64,000 bases of DNA from Nodularia sp. LEGE 06071 (GCF_015207755.1 NZ_JADEWH010000003.1:248001-312000); one strand, 5' to 3'. Shown: positions 35,401-44,691, numbered from the stretch's first letter. The notes: generated by a model not told the origin, from the sequence alone. Numbers and translations: made by a program.

Positions 35401-37878
35401 CTGCTCAAAGTTACCACTGAGATAGGCTACCTCTGCGGCTCCATTATATAAACCGAGGGTTAATTTATATTCGGTTTCCCAAGCATCTTCACTTAAAAGT
35501 TTTATTCCGGTTTCCAAGTATTTCAGCGCAGCTTCATAAGCTGTGGAAGCTTTAGCTTTACATCCCGCTATTAGATTTAATCGGGATAATTCAGTTCTTT
35601 CAGATTGCTCAACCAGGGAAATAATACCGATATTTAACTGATTAACAATATCAAATATATGGGTTTCTATTTCCTCTTTTGGCGTATTTTCCAAGAGCAA
35701 CTGACCTATTTTTAAATGAGTCAGTTTTTTCTGAAATTCAGGAATCAACGAATAAGCCGCTTGTTGCACTCTGTCATGTAGAAATTTATAACCTACCCGT
35801 GAAGTATCGAAATTCCAGTTAACTGCTTCTTCTTGATTAAAGACTAAAGGAATGCGGTAAGCCTCACTTAACGGTAAGATTAATCCGGACTGCAAAGCCG
35901 AATTCAAATGATTTGCTGTCAAAGAAGCCGATTTTTCATGAATTATTGATAAAACATCCAGACTAAAACTATCACCCACACAAGCTGCTAATTTTAAAAC
36001 ATCTTGGGTGACTTTTGGTAGCTTCTCCAGCCGACTAACAACCAATTCAACTACATTTTTATCAATAATGCCAATTGCTTGAATTTCTGCTAAGTTCCAT
36101 TGCCATTTAGCACTATTTATGTCGAAATGCAAGAGTTTTTCTTGATAAAGTACCTGAATTAGTTGTGTGATAAAGAAGGGATTACCGCCAGTTTTGTTAA
36201 AAATTAATTCAGATAGTTCCCGAAATTTTTGATGTTTTTTTATAGCAGGATATTCAATAGAGTCACTTTCTTGTAGAGTTTCAGTAATTAACTGAATCAC
36301 ATTGTCTAAATCTAAAGATTTTAACACAATATTATTAACGACTGCGCCAGCATTTTGAATGTCTTCTATTGTTTTCATTAATGGATGCGCCGGAGTTACT
36401 TCATTATCCCGGAATGCCCCAATTAATAATAGATATTTGCTGTTGACATCAGTTATTAATATTTTAATTAAATTTAATGAGGCAGGATCTGCCCATTGCA
36501 AATCATCTAAAAATATGACTAAAGGGTGTGCTTTTTGAGTGAAGACTTTAATAAACTGTTCAAAAACATGATGGAAACGATTTTGTGATTCTGTTGCTCC
36601 AAGTTGAGGAACTTCCGGCTGTGTGCCGATAATTAATTTTACTTCGGGAATCACATCAATAATAACTTGAGCATTGCTTCCTAAAGCTGCTAAAATCTGA
36701 TTACGCCATGCTTTTAGCTTTTGATTATTCTCTGTTAATAAGCAGCGGATTAAGTCAGTAAAAGCATTAATTAAAGGCCCATAGGGAACACTTCGTTTTA
36801 ATTGGTCAAATTTGCCAGTAATAAAATAACCTTGTTGGCGAGTGATGGGTTTATTAATTTCATTAACGAGCGCTGATTTACCAATACCAGAATACCCGGA
36901 AACTAGCATCATTTGACTAGTTCCAAATGTCACTTTTTCAAAGGTGGCTAAAAGTTCTTCAACTTGTTGGTCACGTCCATATAATTTTTGCGGGATTAAT
37001 AGCTGACTTAATACGTCTAAACGTCCGGGAATAAAGTTAGTCATTTCACCAGGATTTTCTAAATGGTGAAGACATAACTCTAAATCTGCTAATAATCCTG
37101 TCGCACTGTTATATCTATCTTCCGCATTTTTTGCCATCAACTTCATCACAACTGCTGAGATGTTGGCAGGTATTTCTGGATTTAATGACTGCGGGTTTAC
37201 TGGTTGAACAGCAATATGACTGTAAACTATTTCTAAGGGATATTCGCTAGAAAATGGTTTTTGATCAGTGAGCATTTCATATAAAGTCACACCCAGAGAA
37301 TAAAAATCACTACGATAGTCAAGCATCCGATTCATTCTCCCAGTTTGTTCAGGAGACATATAGGCAAGTGTACCTTCAACGCAATTGGGGTTAATAAATT
37401 GGGTATTTTCTTGATTGAGGCGGGAAGCTATACCAAAGTCAGTTAGTTTAACCTGATCTGTTTGGCAATTTATAATAATATTACTGGGCTTAATATCTTT
37501 ATGAATAATTTGGTTTTTATGTAAATAATCTAAAGCTTTAGTTATTTCGATAGCAATATTTAAATAATTAACTAAAGTGAGTTTTTTAACTTTTAGCAGT
37601 TGTGCCAAAGACTGACCACCAAAGTCTTCTAGCAAGAATCCCACACGATGCTCGAATGTTTCTTCGCTGATGGCTTTTACTATATTGGGATGGTCTAAAC
37701 CTTGCTGAATTTGATACTCATTTTTCAGGTGAGTAAAGGCTTCTAGGGTAGGATATTCATTTTTGAGAATTTTCAGAATAACTGGCTGTTGCGTATTTGG
37801 TATTTGTGTTTGATAGATAATAGTCTGGATTCCTTCGTGGAGAGTGGAGTTGATTTCATATCCAGTCAGGTTTAGCAT
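32464..37878 (-). CDS. Giant Ser/Thr kinase - AAA ATPase - GAF - histidine kinase protein
   Basis: 1804 residues. Residues 1-270 are a Ser/Thr kinase: Lys36 in VILKIL, IIHKDIKPSNIII with catalytic Asp128, DFG at 147. Next comes an AAA/STAND-type ATPase (Walker A SGYSGIGKSALVNEI near 325; Walker B PLVIFLDDLQWADP near 450), then a long helical middle, a GAF domain from about 1385, a HisKA helix with GIAHEINNPVGFIS, and HATPase (IQIEDNGRGMTEE, GTGLGLSISQKIIEEKHGG). This is the trifunctional HstK-type architecture of filamentous cyanobacteria, thought to join both phosphorylation systems. The kinase uses HKD in place of HRD. It is intact and stands alone. Confidence 0.93.
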   Translation of the reverse strand: MLNLTGYEINSTLHEGIQTIIYQTQIPNTQQPVILKILKNEYPTLEAFTHLKNEYQIQQGLDHPNIVKAISEETFEHRVGFLLEDFGGQSLAQLLKVKKLTLVNYLNIAIEITKALDYLHKNQIIHKDIKPSNIIINCQTDQVKLTDFGIASRLNQENTQFINPNCVEGTLAYMSPEQTGRMNRMLDYRSDFYSLGVTLYEMLTDQKPFSSEYPLEIVYSHIAVQPVNPQSLNPEIPANISAVVMKLMAKNAEDRYNSATGLLADLELCLHHLENPGEMTNFIPGRLDVLSQLLIPQKLYGRDQQVEELLATFEKVTFGTSQMMLVSGYSGIGKSALVNEINKPITRQQGYFITGKFDQLKRSVPYGPLINAFTDLIRCLLTENNQKLKAWRNQILAALGSNAQVIIDVIPEVKLIIGTQPEVPQLGATESQNRFHHVFEQFIKVFTQKAHPLVIFLDDLQWADPASLNLIKILITDVNSKYLLLIGAFRDNEVTPAHPLMKTIEDIQNAGAVVNNIVLKSLDLDNVIQLITETLQESDSIEYPAIKKHQKFRELSELIFNKTGGNPFFITQLIQVLYQEKLLHFDINSAKWQWNLAEIQAIGIIDKNVVELVVSRLEKLPKVTQDVLKLAACVGDSFSLDVLSIIHEKSASLTANHLNSALQSGLILPLSEAYRIPLVFNQEEAVNWNFDTSRVGYKFLHDRVQQAAYSLIPEFQKKLTHLKIGQLLLENTPKEEIETHIFDIVNQLNIGIISLVEQSERTELSRLNLIAGCKAKASTAYEAALKYLETGIKLLSEDAWETEYKLTLGLYNGAAEVAYLSGNFEQMQQWAEVVLQQGKTLLDKVKVYEVKMIASTVQSQQLEAIETALSILQLLGINFSHQPTASDIQQGMDEIATNLEGKAIADLINLPLMTDLNKIAAMKILMGVLPAAFQTAPAMMPIIACEMVNLSLKYGNTAVSAYGYSLYGLILCGVQGEIDSGYDFGKLAFSLVSQFNATELKAKIITVISAHILHWKEHIKETFLTSKNGYVCGLETGDLEYAGYCGYIYPYHSFWLGKELWGLEEELVAYCDSLKKIKQQVALTWNQIYLQTVINLKTYPENVYCLLGNVYNEESLLPIHQKYNDLYTINHLFINKLMLSYMFGEYCEARKNADMAEKSLGGVTGLFVVPVFYFYDSLVQLAIYPTAEESERESILQKVAANQQKMKLWATHAPMNHLHKFYLVEAERYRVLGETLAAMEYYENAIAQANENGYLQEEALAYELAGVFYQALDKELIHQTYITKAYYTYIRWGAIAKVKDLESKYAFLVEQASNTATPTLTSDMTHIATKTNTNTGLSDVLDFDTFIKFSQAITNEIVLENLLSKLIKTLLENAAAKKALLLLIKDNQLYIEASGNAVDEQVIVLQSIPIEKSHSLPLSIVNYVLRTQKIIVLNDATIAEPFDVDSYIQKWQTKSILCLPIIYKSQLTGIIYLENQLTAGAFIPERVEVLKVLVSQMAIAIENACLYAREQDKSRQLEQSLKDLQAAQIQLMQSEKMSSLGNLIAGIAHEINNPVGFISGSIEQAKDAVNDLVSYLQMYQEKFPNPGIEIAKKAVEIDIDYLLVDLPKILDSMKISTQRIRNISTSLRTFSRADTTSKLSANIHEGIDSTLLILQHRLKANHHRPAIHIIKNYGNIPKIKCYLGQLNQVFMNILANAIDALDEVVTGYSYAENQAKPAQYIKIKTKLSPNQQNVIIQIEDNGRGMTEEVQSCIFEHLFTTKSVGQGTGLGLSISQKIIEEKHGGSLICESVLGKGTEFIISMPI

Positions 37879-38284
37879 TGGTTTTTGACTATAAAGTTAC
37901 AAAAACCCCTCTTCCACTGCGGAAAGGGGGTGATGCTTTAATTATTCCCCGTGGAAGGCAATTATTACCATTTGATGCCAAATTTAGCTTCTAGCCCTGG
38001 AAATGAGAACTGGCGGGTCAACAAACATAGTCGGCCTACGTGGGTAAAATTCAGGGTTTTGCTTGTGTAGCAGATATTGGCGTGATTTCCCCCAAATTCA
38101 TTAACCAAAGGTTACGATGAATAAAAATTATCCCAATCATAAATTTCTCTTAATCTATGACTTTGGTAAATGGAAGCACTAGCTTCAACAGCTAAGGGAC
38201 TTGCAAGCAATAAAATCCCCAATTAATTTGTAGTAACCCACCCTACAATTTTTGGGTAATTTATTTTTTGGTGTTCCCTAACCG
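37879..38284. other. Intergenic region with hairpin and dispersed repeat
   Basis: Contains a CCCCTCTTCCACTGCGGAAA + GGGGG hairpin near 37906-37929 and, at 38227-38277, the AACCCACCCTACAATTTTTG..TTTTTTGGTGTTCC repeat also present at 22230-22270. No gene is supported. Confidence 0.6.
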
Positions 38285-39220
38285 TTAACTGCTCTGTACT
38301 TCAACTTTTACTTCCGGCTCTATCTTTTGAGGGCTTTGACTAATCAGCAGAGCTGCTAAGACAAGAATCGCGCCAATTAGACCGCGTAGTCCTAGATGTT
38401 CTCCCAGTAGCCAAAATGAGAAAATTGTCGCGAATAATGGCTCAAGTGTATAGAGTAAGGCCGTTTCTTCAGATGAAACCCATTGCTGTGCCAATGTTTG
38501 CAGCCAGATGACAGCCGCCGTTGCTAATAGCCCTAAGTAGAGAATTGCTCCCCAGTGCTGTTGAATTACTTCAAATTCGTGAAGAATTTGCGTGTTATTC
38601 CAGAGTAACGCTAGCGCCGCAATGAAGAAAAGTTGAACACTAGTGAGTGTTAAGGTGGGGTGACGGGAGGCGACTCGCTCTAGGAAAAGTATGTAGACTG
38701 CATAGACAAAAGCATCAACGAACATCAATAAATCGCCAATTCCTAGTTCTCCCCCTTCCCAAAACATGATCCCAATACCGATCACAGCTACTACAGAGGC
38801 TAGGAAAGTTTTCAACAGTATGGGCTTACCACTCAGCCATCCTAGTAGCGGGACGATGAGTACGTTCAAACTGCCAATGAATGCCGCCCGGTTTGCTGGT
38901 ATAGTTTTGAGTGCAATGGTTTCTATCGCTAAGAAAAAGAACAGCAAAAGTCCTAGTAATGTACCATCACGAAATAAAAGTGCGTTGATATTACGTAAAT
39001 TTAGGCTAAAAACCCCTGCTGCGATCACAAAGCGTGAAGCAATTAATGCGCTTGGTGAAAGGCTAGTAACGATGTCTTTAGTTAATGGAAAAGTTGTAGC
39101 GCTAATTACATTAACAAGGATAAGCAGGATTATTCCTTTTAAATGCAAGGAATTTTTAATTTCCATTAAACTAATTAATTGAATAATGTTTCTTGACAAA
39201 AATGTTGAATGCGATCGCAT
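38285..39220 (-). CDS. EamA-family (DMT) transporter
   Basis: 311 residues from the ATG at 39220, which has a purine-rich GATGAGAG before it; an ATG at 39166 (MEIKNSLHLKG) is also possible. Ten hydrophobic segments form two EamA repeats; the first begins ISATTFPLTKDIVTSLSPSA and the second VQLFFIAALALLWNN, with the closing LEPLFATIFSFWLLGE signature. It likely exports a metabolite or amino acid. Upstream sequence in the same frame is not conserved-looking and is excluded. Confidence 0.88.
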   Translation of the reverse strand: MRSHSTFLSRNIIQLISLMEIKNSLHLKGIILLILVNVISATTFPLTKDIVTSLSPSALIASRFVIAAGVFSLNLRNINALLFRDGTLLGLLLFFFLAIETIALKTIPANRAAFIGSLNVLIVPLLGWLSGKPILLKTFLASVVAVIGIGIMFWEGGELGIGDLLMFVDAFVYAVYILFLERVASRHPTLTLTSVQLFFIAALALLWNNTQILHEFEVIQQHWGAILYLGLLATAAVIWLQTLAQQWVSSEETALLYTLEPLFATIFSFWLLGEHLGLRGLIGAILVLAALLISQSPQKIEPEVKVEVQSS

Positions 39221-39371
39221 TCTCTCATCTTGCTTTTTTTCCGTCCAGTTAAACAGGAGGAAAGGGTGCAGGGGAGAAGATCCCAGACATAAATCTAGTT
39301 GCTCAGTAACCTGATTCCAGAACCCAAACCCGCTGTCCGCCACGGTGAAGTCGAAATGATACCCGGATTAC

Positions 39372-39725
39372 TTAACCAAATGTTGAACCATTCCAACCCC
39401 ACATTGTAGCTTTAGCATCCGCAAATTCTAGATAAATCCGATTTTCTGGTACGCCTAAAGTTTGGTGAATCTGCTGGCAAAAGTCCTGACTCATGGCTTT
39501 GGTTTGGTCTGGCTGCATTGTGCCGATACTTTTAATTTCAACATAGCAAACGGGGTCTGTAGTCCCGGCAAAGGTCATAGAAATATTTGGTTCAAAAGCT
39601 GTCATGACGTAAGATTCAGGTTTACCCAGATGTTTTGCTAATTTGCTGGATAAGTTCTTTAGCATTGTCTCAACATCGGCTTTTTGGGGCGCAGATACAG
39701 AAGTTTGGACTTTGATTAAAGGCAT
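39372..39725 (-). CDS. MIF-family phenylpyruvate tautomerase-like protein
   Basis: 117 residues starting MPLIKVQTSVSAP; after Met removal Pro1 is the catalytic base of MIF/tautomerase proteins. CYVEIKSIGTM and the ending RIYLEFADAKATMWGWNGSTF match the family, including the region around MIF Asn97. Length is usual (~115). It lies between cobM and an EamA gene on the same strand; 65 bases separate it from cobM, so co-transcription is possible. Confidence 0.92.
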   Translation of the reverse strand: MPLIKVQTSVSAPQKADVETMLKNLSSKLAKHLGKPESYVMTAFEPNISMTFAGTTDPVCYVEIKSIGTMQPDQTKAMSQDFCQQIHQTLGVPENRIYLEFADAKATMWGWNGSTFG

Positions 39726-39790
39726 AATATTGAATTAAAATTTTGCTTTTTGTGGATATTTTTAAGTCTATCGAATCCAGTCCCCAGTTT

Positions 39791-40552
39791 CTAATGATGC
39801 GATGAGCGAAATATATGGCTATGTTCTGGATGATATAAACACGATCGCCCTTTTGTCGCTGAAAGTGCTGGACTAATGACGTAAAGTGTGGTACGTATGA
39901 GGTTTTCTTCCTGGGTACATTCTGCCATCTGGTTGAGGGGGACAACGATGATTTTTTCATCAGGCCAGCCGATGCGAAAGCAAATCGCAATTGGGGTTTC
40001 GGCTGGGTAGTGTTCGAGAAGTTTGGCTTGGGCGTTTTCAATGTGACGCGCACTCAGATACAGACAAAGACTAGCTTGATGTGCGGCGAGGGTGGCTAAT
40101 TCTTCTGTCGGTGGGACTTGTGTCCGTCCACTGATGCGGGTGAGAATGATGGTTTGTACTAAGCCGGGAACAGTTAATTCTATTTTGAGTTTGGCGGCTG
40201 CGGCTTGAAAGGCGCTAATACCGGGGATAACTTCAAAGGGAATATTAGCCTCGGCTAGGAGTTGCATTTGCTCATGGATGGCGCTGTAAAGACTGGGATC
40301 TCCCGAATGAAGACGAACGACAGATTTATGCGATCGCACTCCTTCGATCATCAACGCTAGAATTTCCTCTAAAGTCTTATTGGCAGTCCGAATAATTTCT
40401 GCATCCTCTCGGCATAAATGCAAAATCTCCTCTGGGATTAAAGAATCAGCAAATAAAATTACATCCGCCACAGCCAGCAGTTTCTGGGCTTTGACTGTTA
40501 ATAAATCCGGGTCTCCTGGCCCTGCTCCCACAATGTAAACTGTTGAAGGCAT
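39791..40552 (-). CDS. cobM: Precorrin-4 C11-methyltransferase
   Basis: 253 residues from the ATG at 40552 (MPSTVYIVGAGPGDPDLLTV); sequence upstream in the frame is unconserved. Tetrapyrrole methylase fold: GAGPGDPDL N-terminal loop, LHSGDPSLYSAIHEQ and VIPGISAFQAAAAKL, all typical of CobM/CbiF. It methylates C-11 of precorrin-4 (or cobalt-precorrin-4) in cobalamin synthesis. No other cob gene is nearby, in line with scattered B12 genes in cyanobacteria. Confidence 0.93.
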   Translation of the reverse strand: MPSTVYIVGAGPGDPDLLTVKAQKLLAVADVILFADSLIPEEILHLCREDAEIIRTANKTLEEILALMIEGVRSHKSVVRLHSGDPSLYSAIHEQMQLLAEANIPFEVIPGISAFQAAAAKLKIELTVPGLVQTIILTRISGRTQVPPTEELATLAAHQASLCLYLSARHIENAQAKLLEHYPAETPIAICFRIGWPDEKIIVVPLNQMAECTQEENLIRTTLYVISPALSATKGRSCLYHPEHSHIFRSSHH

Positions 40553-40711
40553 AATATCTACATTGTTTTTCATACAAAATTTAGGATTTCTTTTACGTAA
40601 TTTCCCAGAAAGATAAATGAGCAAAAGATGTTTTTTGAGATTCTTTGCGGTAACCTTCCGGATTAACTCACTATTTCTAGTAGAGATGAATGGTAGATGC
40701 ACCCTGGTTAA

Positions 40712-40740
40712 GCCCTAGAGAATACTCTGGGGCATTTTTT
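40712..40740 (+). terminator. Hairpin with T-run at the 3' end of lgt
   Basis: GCCCTAGAG-AATA-CTCTGGGGC followed by ATTTTTTATTTTT: a nine-pair stem with one G-U pair and a T-run on the + strand. The T-run faces + strand transcription, while lgt and cobM are on the - strand. It may end an antisense or short RNA, or act both ways between lgt and cobM. Confidence 0.5.
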
Positions 40741-40745
40741 ATTTT

Positions 40746-41621
40746 TCATCCCCTCATTCCTTCATCTCCTCTCGGTGGCGAAACCACATCAGGTAAAGAG
40801 CGTTTAACTAAATACAGCCAAGCTAACCCAGCTAATCCCACAAGAATACCCGTTAAACTCACAACTTGTGCAATGCGAAGCGGCCCCAGCATTAAGCTAT
40901 CAATCCGAAAACCTTCAATCCACAGGCGACCGCAGCTATAAGCTACCACATAAGTTAAAAATAGCGTCCCTACGCGCAAGCGTGGCTGTCCAGATAAACT
41001 GCGAAAAAATAAAGTGATTAGCAAGGCAAATACTAGTAAATTCCACAGCGATTCGTAGAGAAATGTGGGATGGAAGTATTCAAAATTAGCTAAGGCTGGA
41101 GGACGATTTTGGGGTGGAATATATAGCTTCCAAGGTAAATCAGTGGGACGACCAAAAGCTTCGGAGTTAAAGAAATTTCCCCAACGTCCAATTGCTTGCC
41201 CTAAAATCACGGAAGGAGCAATTAAATCAGCCAGTTGCCAAAAAGACACCTGATTAATTTTGGCAAAGATTAATGCTGCTAAAATACCACCAATCATCGC
41301 TCCGTGAATGGCAATACCTCCTTGCCAAATAGCAATTATGCGTTCTGGGCGCTGGGAGTATTCAGACCATTGAAATAAAACATAATACAACCGGGCTGCG
41401 GGAATCGCCCCAATCACTAGCCAAATTGATAAATCACTGAGCAATTCTGGGTTAACATTACGGTGCTTTGCCAAATACTGAGAAAGGCTCACACCGATTA
41501 ACACGGCTGTAGCAATCAATAAGCCATACCAACGGATACTTATTGGCCCGATGTCCACGATAATCGGGCCTGGAGAGGTAAATTGAAACGCTAAAGGCAA
41601 AGTGGAAATATCCAGTATCAT
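40746..41621 (-). CDS. lgt: Prolipoprotein diacylglyceryl transferase
   Basis: 291 residues with about seven membrane helices. Lgt signatures: [13 protein letters not shown] near the start, [15 protein letters not shown] with the essential His, and [19 protein letters not shown] around the conserved Arg. It transfers diacylglycerol from phosphatidylglycerol to the lipobox Cys of prolipoproteins at the cytoplasmic membrane. The 3' end is followed by a hairpin and then cobM. Confidence 0.96.
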   Translation of the reverse strand: MILDISTLPLAFQFTSPGPIIVDIGPISIRWYGLLIATAVLIGVSLSQYLAKHRNVNPELLSDLSIWLVIGAIPAARLYYVLFQWSEYSQRPERIIAIWQGGIAIHGAMIGGILAALIFAKINQVSFWQLADLIAPSVILGQAIGRWGNFFNSEAFGRPTDLPWKLYIPPQNRPPALANFEYFHPTFLYESLWNLLVFALLITLFFRSLSGQPRLRVGTLFLTYVVAYSCGRLWIEGFRIDSLMLGPLRIAQVVSLTGILVGLAGLAWLYLVKRSLPDVVSPPRGDEGMRG

Positions 41622-41689
41622 GCAAAACTACCTATTTAACTAGATTTTTAGGCGTTACAGCAATTAAAGCAGTTTTTGCTTCGAGTGGG

Positions 41690-41735
41690 GAATGGAGAGT
41701 GGGGAGTAGGGAGTGGGGAGTGGGGAATGGGGAAT
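41690..41735. repeat. GGGGAGT-type tandem repeat
   Basis: GGAGAGTGGGGAGTAGGGAG followed by TGGGGAGTGGGGAATGGGG, heptamers of the GGGGAGT/GTAGGGA type between divergent lgt and coaD. Confidence 0.75.
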
Positions 41736-41794
41736 CAAAGTTGATGCCTAATGCCCTATACTTACTTAAGTAGGTTTGGTGCATTTAAAATTTT

Positions 41795-42346
41795 GTGATT
41801 GCTATTTACCCTGGCAGCTTTGACCCCATCACTTTAGGTCACCTTGATATCATTCAGCGTGGTAGTCGGCTGTTTGACTTGGTGATTGTGGCTGTATTGC
41901 GAAATCCTCACAAAATACCTCTGTTTACTGTGCAGGAAAGATTAGATCAGATTCGCCGCACCACCAAACATCTCTCTAATGTGGAAGTAGACGGTTTTGA
42001 CGGTCTGACTGTCAATTATGCCCAGCAACGACAAGCACAGGTTTTATTGCGGGGTTTACGAGCAATTTCCGACTTTGAAGTTGAGCTGCAAATGGCTCAT
42101 ACTAATAACACTATTTCAACTCAAATAGAAACAGTTTTTTTAGCCACATCGAATGAGTATAGTTTTTTAAGTAGTAGTGTGGTAAAAGAGATTGCAAGGT
42201 TTGGTGGATCTGTTGATCATCTTGTTCCCCAACAAATTGCCCTAGATATATACAAATGCTACAATCACACATCTCCAATGGCCAACCCAACGACAACGGA
42301 AGCTATCCCCCCTCTGAAGAGTCTCCCAACGGAACGGGAAGCGTAA
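41795..42346 (+). CDS. coaD: Phosphopantetheine adenylyltransferase
   Basis: 183 residues, starting at a GTG. The nucleotidyltransferase motif [18 protein letters not shown] (TxGH) opens the protein, and [18 protein letters not shown] is the second signature. It makes dephospho-CoA from phosphopantetheine and ATP. A tail of about 25 residues after IALDIYKCY is not part of the core fold and is encoded in the 91-base overlap with the next gene. Confidence 0.95.
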   Translation: MIAIYPGSFDPITLGHLDIIQRGSRLFDLVIVAVLRNPHKIPLFTVQERLDQIRRTTKHLSNVEVDGFDGLTVNYAQQRQAQVLLRGLRAISDFEVELQMAHTNNTISTQIETVFLATSNEYSFLSSSVVKEIARFGGSVDHLVPQQIALDIYKCYNHTSPMANPTTTEAIPPLKSLPTEREA

Positions 42347-42924
42347 GTATTCTCCAGGAACTCAATCGTTTAGAGGATTTGATTCTCTATGGGTTTCGTG
42401 TTCCTCTGACTGGGCGCACTCTGGTAGATGAAGACAAGCTAATTGAACAGATCGATTTCATTCGGATTTCTTTACCAGCGATTTTTCAGGAAGCAGCCAT
42501 CCTCTTGCAACAAAAGGATGAGGTGTTGCTGGAAGCTGAAGAATATGGCCAGCAAGTTATTGAGGCTGCCCAAGCCAAGCGAGCGCAAATTTTGGCGGAA
42601 AGCGATATCATCAGACAGGTAGAGCTGGAAGCTGAACAGTTGCGGCGACAAGTCCAGCAGGAGTGTGAGGCGATGATGCAAGCCACTCTGATTGAAATTG
42701 ACCAGAAGCGGCGTAGCTGTCAAGAAGAGATGGAGGAATTGCGACAAACTGCGATCGCACAAGCTCAAAATATTGAAAATGGCGCTGATGAATACGCTGA
42801 TAGTGTCCTGGATGGTATCGAACAAGACCTGAAGGATATGTTACGTATTATTACAAATGGACGGCAACAATTACGACAAGATATGCCACCACAGCGTCAT
42901 TCTCACCCTCCTAAGAAGAAGTAG
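42256..42924 (+). CDS. Coiled-coil protein overlapping coaD (DivIVA/ATPase b-like)
   Basis: 222 residues. A disordered start ([20 protein letters not shown]) precedes a helical region from [20 protein letters not shown] and a long coiled coil (about 80-195) rich in Glu, Gln and Ala, ending in a basic tail (HSHPPKKK). Proteins like this are often labelled DivIVA or ATP synthase B-like in cyanobacteria; a role in cell shape or division is possible but not shown. Its start lies inside coaD in another frame; no good later start exists before the conserved part. Confidence 0.75.
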   Translation: MLQSHISNGQPNDNGSYPPSEESPNGTGSVSILQELNRLEDLILYGFRVPLTGRTLVDEDKLIEQIDFIRISLPAIFQEAAILLQQKDEVLLEAEEYGQQVIEAAQAKRAQILAESDIIRQVELEAEQLRRQVQQECEAMMQATLIEIDQKRRSCQEEMEELRQTAIAQAQNIENGADEYADSVLDGIEQDLKDMLRIITNGRQQLRQDMPPQRHSHPPKKK

Positions 42925-43017
42925 TACCGCAGGGCGAAAGTCAAGAGCTAAAAAGCTGATTATTTCGGCTTTTAATTGACTTTGAATGGTTGGTTTATTT
43001 ACGCCATGCTTTAGTCG
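42922..43017. repeat. Repeat beginning at the stop codon, second copy
   Basis: TAGTACCGC..GAAAGTCAAGAG, hairpin AAAAGC-TGATTATTTCG-GCTTTT, then GACTTTGAATGGTTGGTTTA and TTTACGCCA. Same family and same position relative to the stop codon as 23321-23415. Confidence 0.75.
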
Positions 43018-43354
43018 GTTGTTATTTGATAATTGCTAACTTTTGAAAAGCGGAGAAATTCGTGAGCAATTAGCTTAATTATGGTGATTTTTATGTCTGA
43101 TCAGAAATAGGAAAATTTTCACCTAAAATATCTTCTTGGTTCGTAGTGAGTGCTTTAGCCCTCAATTTCATTATTTAAAAGGTAAGGAAACATTTTTTGT
43201 TTGTTTACTTCTATTTGCTAATAATTATACTAAACGGTTTAGTAACGAATAAAACTTGATATTGACCAAAATAGCGCAATGCGGCAGTTGACTTGCGGCC
43301 ACTGATTCGCCGTTGATGGTGACGCAAATGACTGAACATTGATGCGTATAAAAA
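43018..43354. other. Intergenic region, one short repeat
   Basis: No gene seen. TTCGTAGTGAGTGCTTTAGC plus CCT at 43140-43162 is a small palindromic repeat also found near 60248-60268. Confidence 0.5.
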
Positions 43355-44110
43355 TCAAGAAGGTTCTGAATGAAACCTTCTATCTGCAAGCTGTGCTACC
43401 ATTTCTGCACGGGATGAAACCTCAAGCTTACGAAACATTCGCTTCAAAGCCTGCTTCACAGAATTTTCAGTGATCCAAAGTTTAATCCCGATTTCTGCGT
43501 TAGTTAGCCCCAATCCAACTAATTCTGCAATTTGCCACTCACGAGATGTTAAACGTTGGCGTAACTTCTCTGTTTGCGACGCGTCCCGTTGGTACAGCCT
43601 TTCGTAGAGAAGAGAATCGTGGTGCTGCCGTGAGTTTTCTGGAATCATGCCTTGTAAATTAACTCTTGCTACCCAAGCCGACAAGTGCAACCCGATGGCA
43701 CTCAAATCGATGAGATTTTCACTATCAAAGGCAGGCATTGCCTTTTCCCGTGTACAGCAGACTAAGCCGGCAATTTGACCATGATTAATGATCGGCCCCG
43801 CCATAACGTGCCAGTGATCGGGACGAGGACAGATTAATTTCCAAGCCTTGGGTGTTGTGACTAATGCTTCATGAACCGGAGCATGGCGCTTTACTAAATA
43901 ACGCGCTACAGGATTATGCTCAATTGATAGTGCAATTTTCAATATTTTCTGAAGATTGCGATCGCCTAAAGGCAGTTGGTCAAAGAAAAAAATTGCCCAT
44001 CGTTTTGCTGTAAAGTATTCGCCAATTTTTGGGGCAATTTGCGATCGCAGGTGAGTTTGATCCTTGACCTGATTAATTTCTGCCAATAAAAGCTGCAAAG
44101 AAATCGTCAT
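43355..44110 (-). CDS. LuxR-family transcriptional regulator
   Basis: 251 residues. The C-terminal ~65 residues are a LuxR/GerE helix-turn-helix: LRQRLTSREWQIAELVGLGL, TNAEIGIKLWITENSVKQAL and KRMFRKLEVSSRAEMVAQ. The first ~170 residues look like a sensory (GAF-like) domain, with HVMAGPIINHGQIAGLVCC. No receiver domain is present. It is divergent from a MAPEG gene, with 99 bases between the starts, so it may control that gene. Confidence 0.85.
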   Translation of the reverse strand: MTISLQLLLAEINQVKDQTHLRSQIAPKIGEYFTAKRWAIFFFDQLPLGDRNLQKILKIALSIEHNPVARYLVKRHAPVHEALVTTPKAWKLICPRPDHWHVMAGPIINHGQIAGLVCCTREKAMPAFDSENLIDLSAIGLHLSAWVARVNLQGMIPENSRQHHDSLLYERLYQRDASQTEKLRQRLTSREWQIAELVGLGLTNAEIGIKLWITENSVKQALKRMFRKLEVSSRAEMVAQLADRRFHSEPS

Positions 44111-44209
44111 AGTGGGAAAAAGAGTACTCGATCGAGGACTAGACTAGGTTAATTAACACTCCTAGCATAAGGATAGATTTAATTGTAACTGCCACAAAGA
44201 AATAAATTC

Positions 44210-44644
44210 ATGACGCAAAATGCCATCTTCAGTCCGTTCTTTGCGACGATGTTTTTAACACTTTTAGTTTGGGTGTATCTGTACATCCGTCGTATCAGCT
44301 TTATTAGCAAGACAAAGATCCCCTCACAGGATCTGGCAGTATCCGGCGCATTGGCTCAGATTTCGCCATCAAGTGTATCTAATCCATCGGATAACTTCAA
44401 GAACTTATTTGAGATTCCAGTACTCTTTTATGCGATCGCACTATACCTTTTTGCCACCAAGCAGGTAGATGCCGTGTATGTAACCGCCGCCTGGATTTTT
44501 GTGGGATTTCGCGTATTACATAGCATTGTCCACTGCACATTCAATTTCATCATGCTTCGGTTTTACCTCTACCTATTTGCCACCCTCGCAGTCTGGTTTA
44601 TGGCAATCCGTGCAGCACTTATCCACTTTGGCACGAACCAGTAA
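44210..44644 (+). CDS. MAPEG-family membrane protein
   Basis: 144 residues, four hydrophobic helices. DNFKNLFEIPVLFYAIALYL is the MAPEG signature (N-x-x-E-x-P), and AAWIFVGFRVLHSIVHC follows, with the conserved Arg and His. MAPEG proteins include glutathione transferases and peroxidases of membrane lipids; most bacterial ones are uncharacterised. The LuxR regulator is next to it in divergent orientation. Confidence 0.85.
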   Translation: MTQNAIFSPFFATMFLTLLVWVYLYIRRISFISKTKIPSQDLAVSGALAQISPSSVSNPSDNFKNLFEIPVLFYAIALYLFATKQVDAVYVTAAWIFVGFRVLHSIVHCTFNFIMLRFYLYLFATLAVWFMAIRAALIHFGTNQ

Positions 44645-44691
44645 AAAAGGGGTTATTTAGCAAGAAAAGCAGTGATGCTGTAGGGATAGCT

